Of a stretch of DNA of 35,860 nucleotides, positions 23,867 through 32,309 are shown one piece after another (the stretch's first letter is position 1; the number at the start of each line of letters is the position of its first letter). The stretch lies in contig NZ_KE383849.1 in NCBI RefSeq assembly GCF_000422485.1, positions 1 to 35,860 of the forward strand, in the 5' to 3' direction. The stretch comes from Paenibacillus pasadenensis DSM 19293 (lineage in GTDB: Bacteria; Bacillota; Bacilli; Paenibacillales; Paenibacillaceae). The notes beneath the pieces were generated by a model. That model had not been told where the DNA came from and made no database searches. It worked only from the letters and a program-made list of their open reading frames with translations. Made by a program: the position numbers and the translations under genes.

Positions 23867-23890
23867 CCCCCCGGACATGAAGCCGGGGGG
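23867..23890 (-). other. GC-rich hairpin between citZ and icd
   Basis: CCCCCCGG (23867-23874) pairs with CCGGGGGG (23883-23890) across an 8-nt loop, immediately after the citZ stop. No clear T-run follows, so it is more likely an mRNA-stabilising or partial-termination element than a full terminator. Confidence 0.5.
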
Positions 23891-23897
23891 AGGGAGA

Positions 23898-25010
23898 TCA
23901 GCGCTGCTCGATCGGAATGAACTTGGCGCTTGCTGGACCCGTGTACTCCGCGCGCGGGCGGATCAGACGGTTATTATCGTACTGCTCCAGGATATGCGCT
24001 GTCCAGCCCGACAGGCGGCTGATCGCGAAGATCGGCGTAAACAGGTCGCGCTTGATGCCGAGCGTCGTGTAGACGGACGCGGAGTAGAAGTCGACGTTCG
24101 GCTTCAGGCCCTTCTGTCCGGTCACGATCTCCTCGATCTTCACACTCATGTCGTACAGGTCGAGGTTGCCCTTCAGCTTGCCGAGCTCCTCGGACATCTT
24201 TTGCAGATGCTTGGCGCGCGGGTCGCCGTTTTTGTAGACGCGATGGCCGAAGCCCATGATCTTCTCTTTGTTGGCCAGCTTCTCGTTGATGACGGACTCG
24301 ACGCGGTCCGGCGAGCCGATCTCCTCGAGCATGACCATGACCGCCTCGTTGGCGCCGCCGTGCAGCGGGCCCTTGAGCGCGCCGATCGCGGAGACGACGC
24401 CGGAGTAGATGTCCGACAGCGTCGCGACGGTGACGCGGCCGGCGAACGTGGAGGCGTTGAGCTCATGGTCGGCATGCAGCACGAGCGCCTGGTCGAGAGC
24501 CTTGACCGCTACATCGTCCGGAGTCTCGCCGGTAAGCATGTAGAGGAAGTTGGCCGCGACGGACAGGCCGGCCTTCGGAGCGATCGGCTCCTGGCCGCTG
24601 CGGATGCGGTCGAAAGCGGCGATGACCGTCGGCAGCTGCGCCTGCAGGCGGATCGCCTTGTCTACGTTGGCCTCGCGGCTCATGTCCTGGGCGGCCGGAT
24701 CGTACAGCGCCAGGGCGGATACCGCCGTGCGGAGCGCCGCCATCGAGTTGGCGTCCTGCGGATAGAGGCGGATCGCGTCGATCACCTCGGCCGGAATCGG
24801 GGCGGAGGCGCTCAGCTTGGACTTCAGCTCCTCGAGCTCGGATGCCGTAGGGAGCTTGCCGTACCAGAGCAGGTAGGCGACTTCTTCGAACGTAGCGCCT
24901 TCGGCCAGCTCGTCGATGTTGATTCCGCGATAGGTCAGCACTCCGTCGATGATGGAGCTGATGGACGAGGTCGTGGCGACGATGCCTTCGAGACCTTTGG
25001 TAGCTGTCAT
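23898..25010 (-). CDS. citZ: citrate synthase
   Basis: The enzyme condenses acetyl-CoA and oxaloacetate to citrate, entry step of the TCA cycle. From ATG 25010 (AAAGGAG nine nt upstream) it is 370 residues, typical of the short Gram-positive type. It has the His-containing LVLHADHELNAS, the catalytic His in GPLHGGANEAV, the GFGHRVYKNGDPRAKHL signature and the catalytic Asp in NVDFYSASVY. An upstream in-frame ATG at 25118 gives an unrelated 36-residue leader and is rejected. It is first in citZ-icd-mdh. A CcpC-type box and a sigma-A promoter lie upstream at 25191-25244, suggesting citrate-responsive repression. Confidence 0.96.
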   Translation of the reverse strand: MTATKGLEGIVATTSSISSIIDGVLTYRGINIDELAEGATFEEVAYLLWYGKLPTASELEELKSKLSASAPIPAEVIDAIRLYPQDANSMAALRTAVSALALYDPAAQDMSREANVDKAIRLQAQLPTVIAAFDRIRSGQEPIAPKAGLSVAANFLYMLTGETPDDVAVKALDQALVLHADHELNASTFAGRVTVATLSDIYSGVVSAIGALKGPLHGGANEAVMVMLEEIGSPDRVESVINEKLANKEKIMGFGHRVYKNGDPRAKHLQKMSEELGKLKGNLDLYDMSVKIEEIVTGQKGLKPNVDFYSASVYTTLGIKRDLFTPIFAISRLSGWTAHILEQYDNNRLIRPRAEYTGPASAKFIPIEQR

Positions 25011-25190
25011 TGAACTCTCTCCTTTGTCTTCGGCGCGCGGATAGGAAGCGGCCGGTAATGGGACTGTCAACATCAGGCTGCGGAAAAAGGCTTGCACCGC
25101 CTTTGACAGCGCATTCACGCCTCCGGGTCGCGCAGGCGAGAACAGCGGATGTCAAGGATGGGCAAATCGGCGACCGCAGCAATCCTTTTT

Positions 25191-25219
25191 ATCATAAAGT
25201 ATTTTCATGATGAATCCAA
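25191..25219 (-). promoter_or_regulatory. sigma-A promoter of citZ
   Basis: On the minus strand TTGGAT (25214-25219) and TATGAT (25191-25196) are separated by 17 bp. The -10 is five of six to consensus; the -35 is poorer, as expected for a regulated promoter. A partial CcpC site, ATAA-N7-TCAT (25194-25208), overlaps it. Confidence 0.6.
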
Positions 25220-25229
25220 CCGATCGAAG

Positions 25230-25244
25230 ATAAAAATGCTTTAT
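25230..25244. promoter_or_regulatory. CcpC-type operator (ATAA-N7-TTAT) upstream of citZ
   Basis: ATAAAAATGCTTTAT is an exact match to the CcpC dyad ATAA-N7-TTAT known from B. subtilis citZ and citB. Its centre lies about 53 bp upstream of the predicted start and 36 bp from a partial second site overlapping the -10. This two-site layout is the one CcpC uses. The ccpC gene itself is not in the window. Confidence 0.6.
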
Positions 25245-25273
25245 CGCCTTCATAGAATTTACTTGTCGCCCGT

Positions 25274-25302
25274 TTGGAGGTTGGCCGGCAAGGTGTTACA
25301 CT
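25274..25302 (+). promoter_or_regulatory. candidate promoter for the ppx/gppA gene
   Basis: TTGGAG (25274-25279) and TACACT (25297-25302) are spaced by 17 bp, 55 bp before the ATG. Both hexamers are moderate matches. Confidence 0.4.
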
Positions 25303-25356
25303 GATGGAATCAGCGTTTCAGCGAAGCCATAGTCCGAGGGAAGGGGAATCCGCTCC

Positions 25357-26907
25357 ATGAACGAGCAACGCATCGGCATCATCGACATCGGCTCCAACTC
25401 CATCCGCCTCGTCGTCTACGAGACGACGGCTACCGGCGCGCATCGCGTCATCGACGGCAGCAAGCGTCCGGCTCGGCTCAGCCAGAGGATCACGGCCGAC
25501 GGGCGCATCGACGAGGAGACGGTCGCCGAGCTGGCCGAGACGCTCCGCCACTTCCGCATGCTCTGCGCGCATCACGGGACGAGCGCCGTTCGCGCCGTCG
25601 CGACGGCCGCGATGCGCAACGCCGTCAACGGCGCCGAGGTGCTGCGGAGTCTGGGCGCCGAGTCCGGACTGGACATCGAGCTGCTGCCGGGCGAGGAGGA
25701 AGCCGGCTACGGCTTCCTCGGCATGGTCAACACGATGGACGTCCGCGACGGCTTCCTCATCGATATCGGAGGAGGCAGCACGGAAATTTCCCTGTTCAAG
25801 GAGCGCACGCTCGTGCAGAGCGTCAGCTTTCCGTTCGGCTGCGTCAACCTCGCCCGCAGCTATGCCGACCGCGGCATGCTCGGCGACGACGGCTTGCGCC
25901 GGCTCGAGGAGATGGCGCTGCGGGCGAGCGAGGAGCATCCGTGGCTGCGCTGGTCGCCGGGACTGCCGCTCATCGGCGTCGGCGGCACGATCCGCGCGCT
26001 GGCCAAGATCCATCAGGCGGTCCGCCATTATCCTTTCCCGCAGACGCACAACTATGCGATTCCGGCCGAGGACGCCGACCGTCTGTTCGATACGCTGCGC
26101 GCGATGCCGCTGGACAAGCGCCGCAAGTTCCCGGGCCTGTCCAAGGACCGCGTCGACCTGATCGTGCCCGGACTCGCCGCGCTGCGGCTGTTCCGGTGCC
26201 TGACCGGCGCTGCGGAATACCGCGTCTGCGCGGCCGGCCTGCGCGACGGCCTGTTCTTCTCCGTGCAGTCGCCGGAGCGGCCGCGGCTCGACGACGTGCT
26301 GGGCTACAGCGTGCGCAACACATACGCGCTCTATCCCGAGGCGCCGCTCCCGCATGTGAACCAGGTCAACCGCCTCTCGCTGCAGCTGCTCGAGACGCTC
26401 CGCGGCTCCGCTCCCGGCCGTCCGCTGGAGCGGCTGGGCGATCGGGCGGCCAAGCTGCTGGACGCCGCCTCCCTGCTCTACCGGATCGGAGCGTCGATCG
26501 ACCACGCCGCCTATCCGAAGCATACGTTCTATCTGCTGACCAACTGCAGCCTGAACGGCATGTCGCATCGCGAGAACGTGCTGACCGCCGCGATTGCGGC
26601 GTTCCGCAGCCGCAGCCGCTGCAAGTCGCAGCTGGAGCCGTACGCGGCGCTGCTGGAGCCCGGAGACGTGGAGGCGGCCGCCCTGCTGGGCAGCCTGCTC
26701 CAGCTCGCCGCCGCGCTCGACCGCAGCGAGACGCAGCCGATCAGCCGGCTCGAGGCCGAAGCGTCGCTCGGACCGGAGGAGGGCCGCCTGCGGCTCAGCG
26801 CCGTGCGGCCGTCCGGCTCGCTCGCTCTGGAGCGGCAGGAGGTCGAGGAGGCCGGACGCGAGTTCGCCAAGCTGTGGGGGCTTCAGCCCGAGCTGTCCGT
26901 CCGCTAG
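25357..26907 (+). CDS. Ppx/GppA-family phosphatase (exopolyphosphatase-like) with C-terminal HD-like domain
   Basis: The family removes terminal phosphate from polyphosphate or converts pppGpp to ppGpp; sequence alone does not separate the two. The 516-residue product begins with the ASKHA phosphate-1 motif GIIDIGSNSIRLVVYE. It has VRAVATAAMRNAVN, the GEEEAGYGFLG segment and the phosphate-2 motif DGFLIDIGGGSTEISLF, and LIGVGGTIRALAKI marks the second ATPase-fold half. Residues from about 310 on are helical, like the HD domain of long Ppx proteins. AAGGGG precedes the ATG. It is convergent with ppk1 and shares its terminator, which supports a role in polyphosphate turnover. Confidence 0.9.
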   Translation: MNEQRIGIIDIGSNSIRLVVYETTATGAHRVIDGSKRPARLSQRITADGRIDEETVAELAETLRHFRMLCAHHGTSAVRAVATAAMRNAVNGAEVLRSLGAESGLDIELLPGEEEAGYGFLGMVNTMDVRDGFLIDIGGGSTEISLFKERTLVQSVSFPFGCVNLARSYADRGMLGDDGLRRLEEMALRASEEHPWLRWSPGLPLIGVGGTIRALAKIHQAVRHYPFPQTHNYAIPAEDADRLFDTLRAMPLDKRRKFPGLSKDRVDLIVPGLAALRLFRCLTGAAEYRVCAAGLRDGLFFSVQSPERPRLDDVLGYSVRNTYALYPEAPLPHVNQVNRLSLQLLETLRGSAPGRPLERLGDRAAKLLDAASLLYRIGASIDHAAYPKHTFYLLTNCSLNGMSHRENVLTAAIAAFRSRSRCKSQLEPYAALLEPGDVEAAALLGSLLQLAAALDRSETQPISRLEAEASLGPEEGRLRLSAVRPSGSLALERQEVEEAGREFAKLWGLQPELSVR

Positions 26908-26924
26908 ACGAAGCCAATGCAGGC

Positions 26925-26979
26925 AAAAAGGGGCTTTCCCGAGGGCCGTTTCGACGGCCTTGCGGGAGAGCCCCTTTTC
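26925..26979. terminator. shared bidirectional terminator between ppx/gppA and ppk1
   Basis: A long stem starts at AAAAAGGGGCT, continues through a GGGCCGT-TTCG-ACGGCC core and returns to AGCCCCTTTT. A- and T-runs on the two sides let it work in both directions. It lies within 20 bp of the stops of both convergent genes. Confidence 0.88.
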
Positions 26980-26981
26980 GC

Positions 26982-29069
26982 TTACGCCTGCTCGGCTTGC
27001 GGCAGCGCCTTTTTCCAGCTGGAGATCCGCTCCGCCTGGAACTGGCTGCGCAGCAGCTCCTCGCCCTCGGCAGGCCGCATCCGCTCGTAGCCGCCGCTCG
27101 CCTGCAGCTCCCGCGCCTTGACGTTGTCGCTCAGCTGCAGCCGCAGCAGCGCGATCAGGCTGTCGCGCAGGCTGGGATCGAACACCGGGCACATCAGCTC
27201 GATGCGCCGCGTCAGGTTGCGCGTCATCCAGTCCGCGCTCGACAGATACACTTCCTCCTCGCCGGCGTTGCGCAGGTACAGCAGCCGCGAATGCTCGAGG
27301 AAGCGGTCGACGATGCTGACGACGCGGATGTTCTCGCTCAGGCCCGGCACGCCGGGACGCAGGCAGCAGACGCCGCGCACGATGAGGTCGATGCGCACGC
27401 CCGAGCGCGACGCCTCGTACAGCTTGTCGATCATCTCCTGGTTGGAGAGCGAGTTCATCTTGGCGGCGATGTAGCCGCCCCGGCCCTCCTCGGCATGCCG
27501 GCGCTCGCGGTCGATCAGCCGGAACAGCTGCTCCGTCAGCCCGCTCGGCGCGACGCTGAACGCTTGCCATTCATAAGGCGACGAGTAGCCGGTCACCTCG
27601 TTGAACAGCGCCGACGCGTCCGCGCCGATGATCGGATGCGACGTGAACAGGCCGATGTCGGTGTACGCCTTGGCCGTGCTGTCGTTGTAGTTGCCGGTGC
27701 CGACATGCACGTAGCGCCGCAGCTGGTCGGCCTCGCGCCGCACGACGAGCAGGATCTTGGCATGCGTCTTGAGGCCGACGAGGCCGTAGACGACATGGCA
27801 GCCCGCCTTCTCCAGCTGGCGCGCCCAGGCGATGTTGCGCTCCTCGTCGAAGCGCGCCTTGAGCTCGACGACGACCGTCACCTGCTTGCCCGCCTCGGCC
27901 GCGGCGGCGAGCGCCTGCACGAGCTCGCTTTGCCCGCTGACGCGGTAGAGCGTCATCTTGATCGCCAGCACCTGCGGATCGTCCGCCGCCTGCTGGACGA
28001 ACTCGGCCAGCGGCTCGAACGACTCGTACGGATGATGCAGCAGCACGTCGCGCTCGCGGATCGTATCGAAGATCAGCTCATGCTCCTCGAGCTCCCGCGG
28101 GTAGACCGGCTCGAGCTTTGGATAGCGGAGACTCTCCTTGCCCCCGATCGAGCCGGCGAAGCGCATCAGAAAGCTGAGATCGAGCGGTCCGCCGATGCGG
28201 ACGACATGATCGCCGATCTCCAGCTCCTCCTGCAGCAGGTCGAGCGCGTACGGATGGAAGCCTTCGCCGATCTCGAGCCGCACGGGCATGCCCCAGCGCC
28301 TGCGGCGAAGCTCCTTCTCGATCTCCTCGAGCAGATCCTCGGCGCCTTCCTCGTTGAGCGTCAGGTCGGCGTTGCGGGTCAGGCGGAACGGATGCACGGC
28401 TTCCAGGCTGTAGCCGCTGAACAGCGTATGGATGAACGAACGGATGAGGTCCTCGAGCAGCACGTACTCAAGCTTCTTGCTGTTGCCCCGGATCGGCAGC
28501 GCCACGCAGCGCGGCAGGATCGAAGGCACCTGGACGATCGCGAAGTACGGCTCGGCCTCCGGCTCTTCTTCGGAATCGCGCAGCAGCACGGCCAGATACA
28601 GCTCCTTCGTATGAAGGAGCGGGAACGGACGGCTCTGGTCGACGGCCATCGGCGTCAGCACGGGAAAGACGATCGTCCGGAAATAATGCTCGACCGCCGC
28701 GGCCTGCGAGGCGTTCAGATCGTCCATTTCGCGGATATGTATGCCCTCTCGCGCCAGCCCCCTCATCACTTCCCGATAGGTGCGGTATTGCTCGGCGACC
28801 ATCTGGCCCGTCCGCTTGATGAGCCGCTTCCACAGCCCCTGCGGCGTATAGCCGGTGAAATCCATCTTCGTATAGCCCGCCTTGAGCTGGTCCTGGATGC
28901 CCGCCATGCGGACGCTCATGAATTCATCCATGTTGCTGGACACGATGGACAGGAACTTCGCGCGCTCCAGCAGCGGCGTCGTCGGGTCCTGCGCTTCCTC
29001 CAGCACCCTGCGGTTGAACTCGATCCAGCTCAGGTCGCGGTTCACATAGGGGGACAATGCTTTACTCAT
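26982..29069 (-). CDS. ppk1: polyphosphate kinase 1
   Basis: PPK1 reversibly polymerises the gamma-phosphate of ATP into polyphosphate at the membrane. The 695-residue product has the N-terminal domain (NRDLSWIEFNRRVLEEA), the middle head domain and two phospholipase-D-like C-terminal domains. The autophosphorylated His lies in GLKTHAKILLVVRR, with GTGNYNDSTAKAYTDIGLFT next to it. The second catalytic His is in RFLEHSRLLYLRN. SSADWMTRNLTRRIELMCPV closes the fold. AAGGAGG is about ten nt before the ATG. It is transcribed towards the ppx/gppA gene and shares its terminator. Confidence 0.96.
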   Translation of the reverse strand: MSKALSPYVNRDLSWIEFNRRVLEEAQDPTTPLLERAKFLSIVSSNMDEFMSVRMAGIQDQLKAGYTKMDFTGYTPQGLWKRLIKRTGQMVAEQYRTYREVMRGLAREGIHIREMDDLNASQAAAVEHYFRTIVFPVLTPMAVDQSRPFPLLHTKELYLAVLLRDSEEEPEAEPYFAIVQVPSILPRCVALPIRGNSKKLEYVLLEDLIRSFIHTLFSGYSLEAVHPFRLTRNADLTLNEEGAEDLLEEIEKELRRRRWGMPVRLEIGEGFHPYALDLLQEELEIGDHVVRIGGPLDLSFLMRFAGSIGGKESLRYPKLEPVYPRELEEHELIFDTIRERDVLLHHPYESFEPLAEFVQQAADDPQVLAIKMTLYRVSGQSELVQALAAAAEAGKQVTVVVELKARFDEERNIAWARQLEKAGCHVVYGLVGLKTHAKILLVVRREADQLRRYVHVGTGNYNDSTAKAYTDIGLFTSHPIIGADASALFNEVTGYSSPYEWQAFSVAPSGLTEQLFRLIDRERRHAEEGRGGYIAAKMNSLSNQEMIDKLYEASRSGVRIDLIVRGVCCLRPGVPGLSENIRVVSIVDRFLEHSRLLYLRNAGEEEVYLSSADWMTRNLTRRIELMCPVFDPSLRDSLIALLRLQLSDNVKARELQASGGYERMRPAEGEELLRSQFQAERISSWKKALPQAEQA

Positions 29070-29214
29070 CGCTGAAGAGCCTCCTTGTCGTTGTCCCTAT
29101 TATGCAGCGTCACTGTTACTTCTATATTAAGATGCGGTAAAGGCCAGGTAAATGCCTGCGGCCGCGAGGGCGGCACGCCCCCGCTGCGGATCGAAGGCAT
29201 GCCGGACGCCGGCC

Positions 29215-29661
29215 TCAGCGGCGCCCGATGAAGATGAACCGCCCGCCGCCCGGACCGCCGAAGCCTCCGCCGCCTCCGCGCCGCAGCAGCCGCTCCAGCA
29301 GCCGGTACAGGCGCAGGCGGTAGAAGCCGCGGGTGACGGGCAGGACGAGCGTCAGGCCGACCAGGTCGCCGATCACGCCGGGGAAAATGAGCAGCAGGCT
29401 GCCGGCCATCAGGCAAAGGCCGTTCAGCAGCGCATGGCCCGGCGGCTCGCCGAGCTCCATCTTGCGGCGCATCTCCGCCCATGCCTTGCGCCCGTGCGTG
29501 CGCATCAGCACCGTGCCCAGCACGGCCGTGCCGACGAGCAGCAGGAACACGCCGCCGACGCCGATGCGGCTGCCGAGCCAGGCCATCGCGATCACCTCCA
29601 GCAGCACGTAGGCCGCTCCGCCGAGCAGCGCCTTCTGCACCGTTCCGAGCCTTCGGTTCAT
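29215..29661 (-). CDS. fxsA: FxsA-family membrane protein
   Basis: FxsA is a small cytoplasmic membrane protein; E. coli FxsA sequesters the phage T7 exclusion protein PifA, but its normal role is unknown. The 148-residue product has a hydrophobic pair of helices near the start (LLEVIAMAWLGSRIGVGGVF, then VLGTVLM), the cytoplasmic RTHGRKAWAEMRRKMELGE loop and helices around LLNGLCLMAGSLLLIFPGVIGD. It ends in a Gly-rich tail (RRGGGGGFGGPGGG). The ATG at 29661 overlaps the thioesterase stop as ATGA and has AAAGGAGGAGG upstream. In B. subtilis fxsA also lies near pyk. Confidence 0.88.
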   Translation of the reverse strand: MNRRLGTVQKALLGGAAYVLLEVIAMAWLGSRIGVGGVFLLLVGTAVLGTVLMRTHGRKAWAEMRRKMELGEPPGHALLNGLCLMAGSLLLIFPGVIGDLVGLTLVLPVTRGFYRLRLYRLLERLLRRGGGGGFGGPGGGRFIFIGRR

Positions 29662-30182
29662 GCCCCCTCCTCCTTTCCAGCCGGCGCCATGCGCCGGATC
29701 AGCGCGTACAGCTCCGGCAGGCGCCGGTCGAGCCGCGCCGGACGGAAGCTGCGATCCACCCACACATGCCGAGTGCCCCCGGTGGCAAGCAGCTCGCCCG
29801 GAAGTCCGGCCCCGTCCTCGCCCGCGGCGCGGACCGCGCCTTCGCCGAGCGCAGGCAGCGCCGCTTCCGCGGCCCCCGCCTCGAGCCGGCGGATCTGATA
29901 GCGGAAGCCGAGCCGCATCGGCGTGAAGCGCTCCACCCGGGTGCAGACGACGATCGCGTCGTCGTAGCGGGCCGGCTGGCGGAACTGGCTGTCCAGATCC
30001 GTCAGCGGCAGCATCAGCCCTTCCTGCTCGATCCGGCCGTAGGCGTACCCCGCGGAGCGGATCAGCTCCGTGCGCCCGATCTCGAACCAGGTCAAATAAT
30101 TCGCATGATACACGACGCCCATCGCGTCCGTTTCCTGATAGCGCACCCGCAGCGGGTGCAGCGTCCATTCCGCCTGCTCCAT
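29658..30182 (-). CDS. acyl-CoA thioesterase, hot-dog fold (YbgC/4HBT type)
   Basis: Enzymes of this family hydrolyse acyl-CoA thioesters. The 174-residue product has the 4HBT catalytic segment YQETDAMGVVYHANYLTWFEIGR, with the key Asp and the H-x-N-Y-L motif. The next strand region LDSQFRQPARYDDAIVV also fits. An Ala/Gly/Glu-rich insertion of about 25 residues (around 104-130) lengthens the final sheet region beyond the usual 130-150 residue size. The acyl substrate is not evident. It is coupled to fxsA by a 4-nt overlap and lies downstream of pyk, behind the pyk terminator. Confidence 0.85.
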   Translation of the reverse strand: MEQAEWTLHPLRVRYQETDAMGVVYHANYLTWFEIGRTELIRSAGYAYGRIEQEGLMLPLTDLDSQFRQPARYDDAIVVCTRVERFTPMRLGFRYQIRRLEAGAAEAALPALGEGAVRAAGEDGAGLPGELLATGGTRHVWVDRSFRPARLDRRLPELYALIRRMAPAGKEEGA

Positions 30183-30250
30183 AAGCCCTAATTGCCCCTT
30201 CCTGCCTCTATCCTTGTCCCTTTATTATCGGCTCAAATCAGGCAATATGC

Positions 30251-30287
30251 AAAAAAGCCGATCCTCTCGGCGGGAGAGGATCGGCCT
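30251..30287 (-). terminator. terminator of pyk
   Basis: GCCGATCCTCT (30257-30267) pairs with AGAGGATCGGC (30275-30285). The minus strand then reads TTTTTT from the six A residues at 30251-30256. It ends pyk and separates it from the thioesterase-fxsA pair. Confidence 0.9.
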
Positions 30288-30346
30288 TGGCCCTGAGCAG
30301 ACGCAGGGCTTGGCAGTCAGAGCCAAGCCGGAGCCGGCCCGGCTTC

Positions 30347-32101
30347 TTACAGGACTTTGCTTTGACCGGTGTAGATGACGCCCATCTCGCCGTAGACGGT
30401 CACTTCCATGTCGTCATGCAGCAGCTCGAACGCGTTGTCGATGCCGATGACCGCCGGGATGCCGAGGTTCAGGCCGACGACGGCCGCATGGCTCGTGATG
30501 CCGCCGGATACGGTGATGATCGCCGAAGCCTTCTCGATCGCCGGCATGTAGTCCTTGTCGGTCGAGACGGTGACGAGGATGGAGCCTTCCTTGGTCTTGG
30601 CGATCGCTTCCTCCGGCGTGCGGGCGACGACGATCTTGCCCGTAGCGGTCTGGCTGCCGATGCCTTGGCCTTTGGCGACGAGCTCGCCGATGTGATGCAC
30701 CTTGATGAGGTTCGTCGTGCCCGCGCGGCCTACCGGCACGCCGGCGGTGATGACGATCGTGTCGCCGAGCGAGACGAGGCCCGTGCCGAGCGCGCCTTCG
30801 ACGGCGAAGTTGAACATCTCGTCCGTCGTATCGGCGGCGACGCCCTTCGTCGGGATGACGCCCCACGTCAGGTTCAGGCGGCGCATGATGCGCTCGTCGG
30901 TCGTCACGGCGATGATCGGAGCCTTCGGACGGTACTTGGACACCATGCGGGCGGTATAGCCGCTCTCGGTCGACGTCACGATCGCCTTGGCCTGCAGGTC
31001 GAGGGCGGAGTTCGCCACCGCTTGGCTGATCGCCTCGGTGACCGTCGTCTGCTGCGCGATCGCCGTTTTGGTCAGGATCTCGCGGTAGTCCAGCGCGGAC
31101 TCGGCGCGCTCGGCGATGCGGGACATCGTCAGCACGGATTCCGTCGGGTACTTGCCCGCGGCGGTCTCGCCGGAGAGCATGATCGCGTCGGTGCCGTCAA
31201 GGATGGCGTTCGCCACGTCGCTCGCTTCGGCGCGGGTCGGACGCGGGTTGCGCTGCATGGAGTCGAGCATCTGCGTCGCCGTGATGACCGGCTTGCCGGC
31301 GAGGTTCGCCTTTTGAATCATCGACTTTTGCACGAGCGGCACTTCCTCGGCCGGAATCTCGACGCCGAGGTCGCCGCGCGCGACCATCAGGCCGTCGGAC
31401 ACTTCGAGGATCTCGTCGAGGTTGTCCACGCCCTGCTGGTTCTCGATCTTGGAGATGATCTGGATGTGGCCCGCGTTGTGGCGCTCCAGCAGCTCGCGGA
31501 TCTCAAGCACGTCGGAAGCCTTGCGCACGAAGGAAGCGGCGATGAAGTCGACGCCCTGCTCGACGCCAAATACGATGTCGCCGGCGTCTTTTTCAGTGAT
31601 GCCCGGCAGGGAGATGTGCACGCCCGGAACGTTGACGCCCTTTTTGCTCTTGATCGGGCCGCTGTTGACGATCTTGCAGTTGATCTCCGTGCCCTGGATG
31701 TCCACGACGGTCAGGCCGATGAGGCCGTCGTCGATGAGGACGGTCGAGCCGACCTTCAGGTCGGCCGGCAGGTTCTTGTACGTCACCGGGATGCGGTGGC
31801 GGTCGCCGAGGATCTCTTCGGTCGTCAGCGTGATGTAGTCGTCCTGCTGCAGCTCGATCGGCTCTTCCTTCAGCTTGCCGAGACGGATCTCAGGGCCTTT
31901 GGTGTCGAGCAGGATCGCGACCGTCTTGCCGAGCTCCGCGCAGGCCTGGCGGATGTTCTTGATGCGGTTGCCGTGCTCTTCGAAGTCGCCGTGCGAGAAG
32001 TTCAGGCGGGCGACGTTCATGCCGGCCAGAATCAGTTTCTTTGTATTTTCCAGCGACTCGCTGGAAGGTCCGATCGTACATACAATTTTCGTTTTACGCA
32101 T
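30347..32101 (-). CDS. pyk: pyruvate kinase with C-terminal PEP-utilising-type domain
   Basis: The enzyme makes pyruvate and ATP from PEP, the last step of glycolysis. The 584-residue product has the substrate-site [13 protein letters not shown], the catalytic Lys and metal Glu in [29 protein letters not shown] and [13 protein letters not shown]. The regulatory C-domain follows. The last 110 residues form the extra PEP-utilising (phosphohistidine-like) domain, [20 protein letters not shown], found in Bacillus-type Pyk. GGAGG lies 11 nt upstream of the ATG. It follows accA by about 210 bp, with a terminator between, and no pfkA intervenes. Confidence 0.97.
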   Translation of the reverse strand: MRKTKIVCTIGPSSESLENTKKLILAGMNVARLNFSHGDFEEHGNRIKNIRQACAELGKTVAILLDTKGPEIRLGKLKEEPIELQQDDYITLTTEEILGDRHRIPVTYKNLPADLKVGSTVLIDDGLIGLTVVDIQGTEINCKIVNSGPIKSKKGVNVPGVHISLPGITEKDAGDIVFGVEQGVDFIAASFVRKASDVLEIRELLERHNAGHIQIISKIENQQGVDNLDEILEVSDGLMVARGDLGVEIPAEEVPLVQKSMIQKANLAGKPVITATQMLDSMQRNPRPTRAEASDVANAILDGTDAIMLSGETAAGKYPTESVLTMSRIAERAESALDYREILTKTAIAQQTTVTEAISQAVANSALDLQAKAIVTSTESGYTARMVSKYRPKAPIIAVTTDERIMRRLNLTWGVIPTKGVAADTTDEMFNFAVEGALGTGLVSLGDTIVITAGVPVGRAGTTNLIKVHHIGELVAKGQGIGSQTATGKIVVARTPEEAIAKTKEGSILVTVSTDKDYMPAIEKASAIITVSGGITSHAAVVGLNLGIPAVIGIDNAFELLHDDMEVTVYGEMGVIYTGQSKVL

Positions 32102-32147
32102 GGTTCATGATTCCTCCATCAGTTAGCTTGCTTGAACACTATCATTC

Positions 32148-32156
32148 ATTCTATCA
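32148..32156 (-). promoter_or_regulatory. extended -10 promoter candidate for pyk
   Basis: On the minus strand TGATAGAAT is an extended -10 (TGn followed by TAGAAT, five of six). No good -35 is evident at the proper distance, which is common for extended -10 promoters. It lies about 47 bp before the pyk start. Confidence 0.4.
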
Positions 32157-32264
32157 CATTTGGCAGCGGCATAGACATGACATTCCTCTCTTTACAAGAC
32201 TTTCGTCCGGTAAAAAGCATGACTTTCGATTCAGACCGCAAAAGAAATGCGTTCTCAAGACGCG

Positions 32265-32288
32265 AAAAAGCGGCCGCTTGCGGCCGCT
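32265..32288 (-). terminator. terminator of accDA
   Basis: AGCGGCCGC (32269-32277) and GCGGCCGCT (32280-32288) form a perfect 9-bp stem. The minus strand continues into TTTTT. It lies shortly after the accA stop and separates accDA from pyk. Confidence 0.85.
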
Positions 32289-32309
32289 CCTTGCGAACCT
32301 GACTCCTGC

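Noticed and set aside
25941-29075. A 1044-codon plus-strand frame over the ppx/gppA and ppk1 genes
   Set aside because: It runs out of frame through one real gene and antisense through the other, and has no recognisable domain or start site.
29215-30168. A 317-codon minus-strand frame covering both the thioesterase and fxsA genes
   Set aside because: Its N-terminal half is an out-of-frame shadow of the thioesterase, and only the last 148 codons, from the ATG at 29661, form the FxsA protein.
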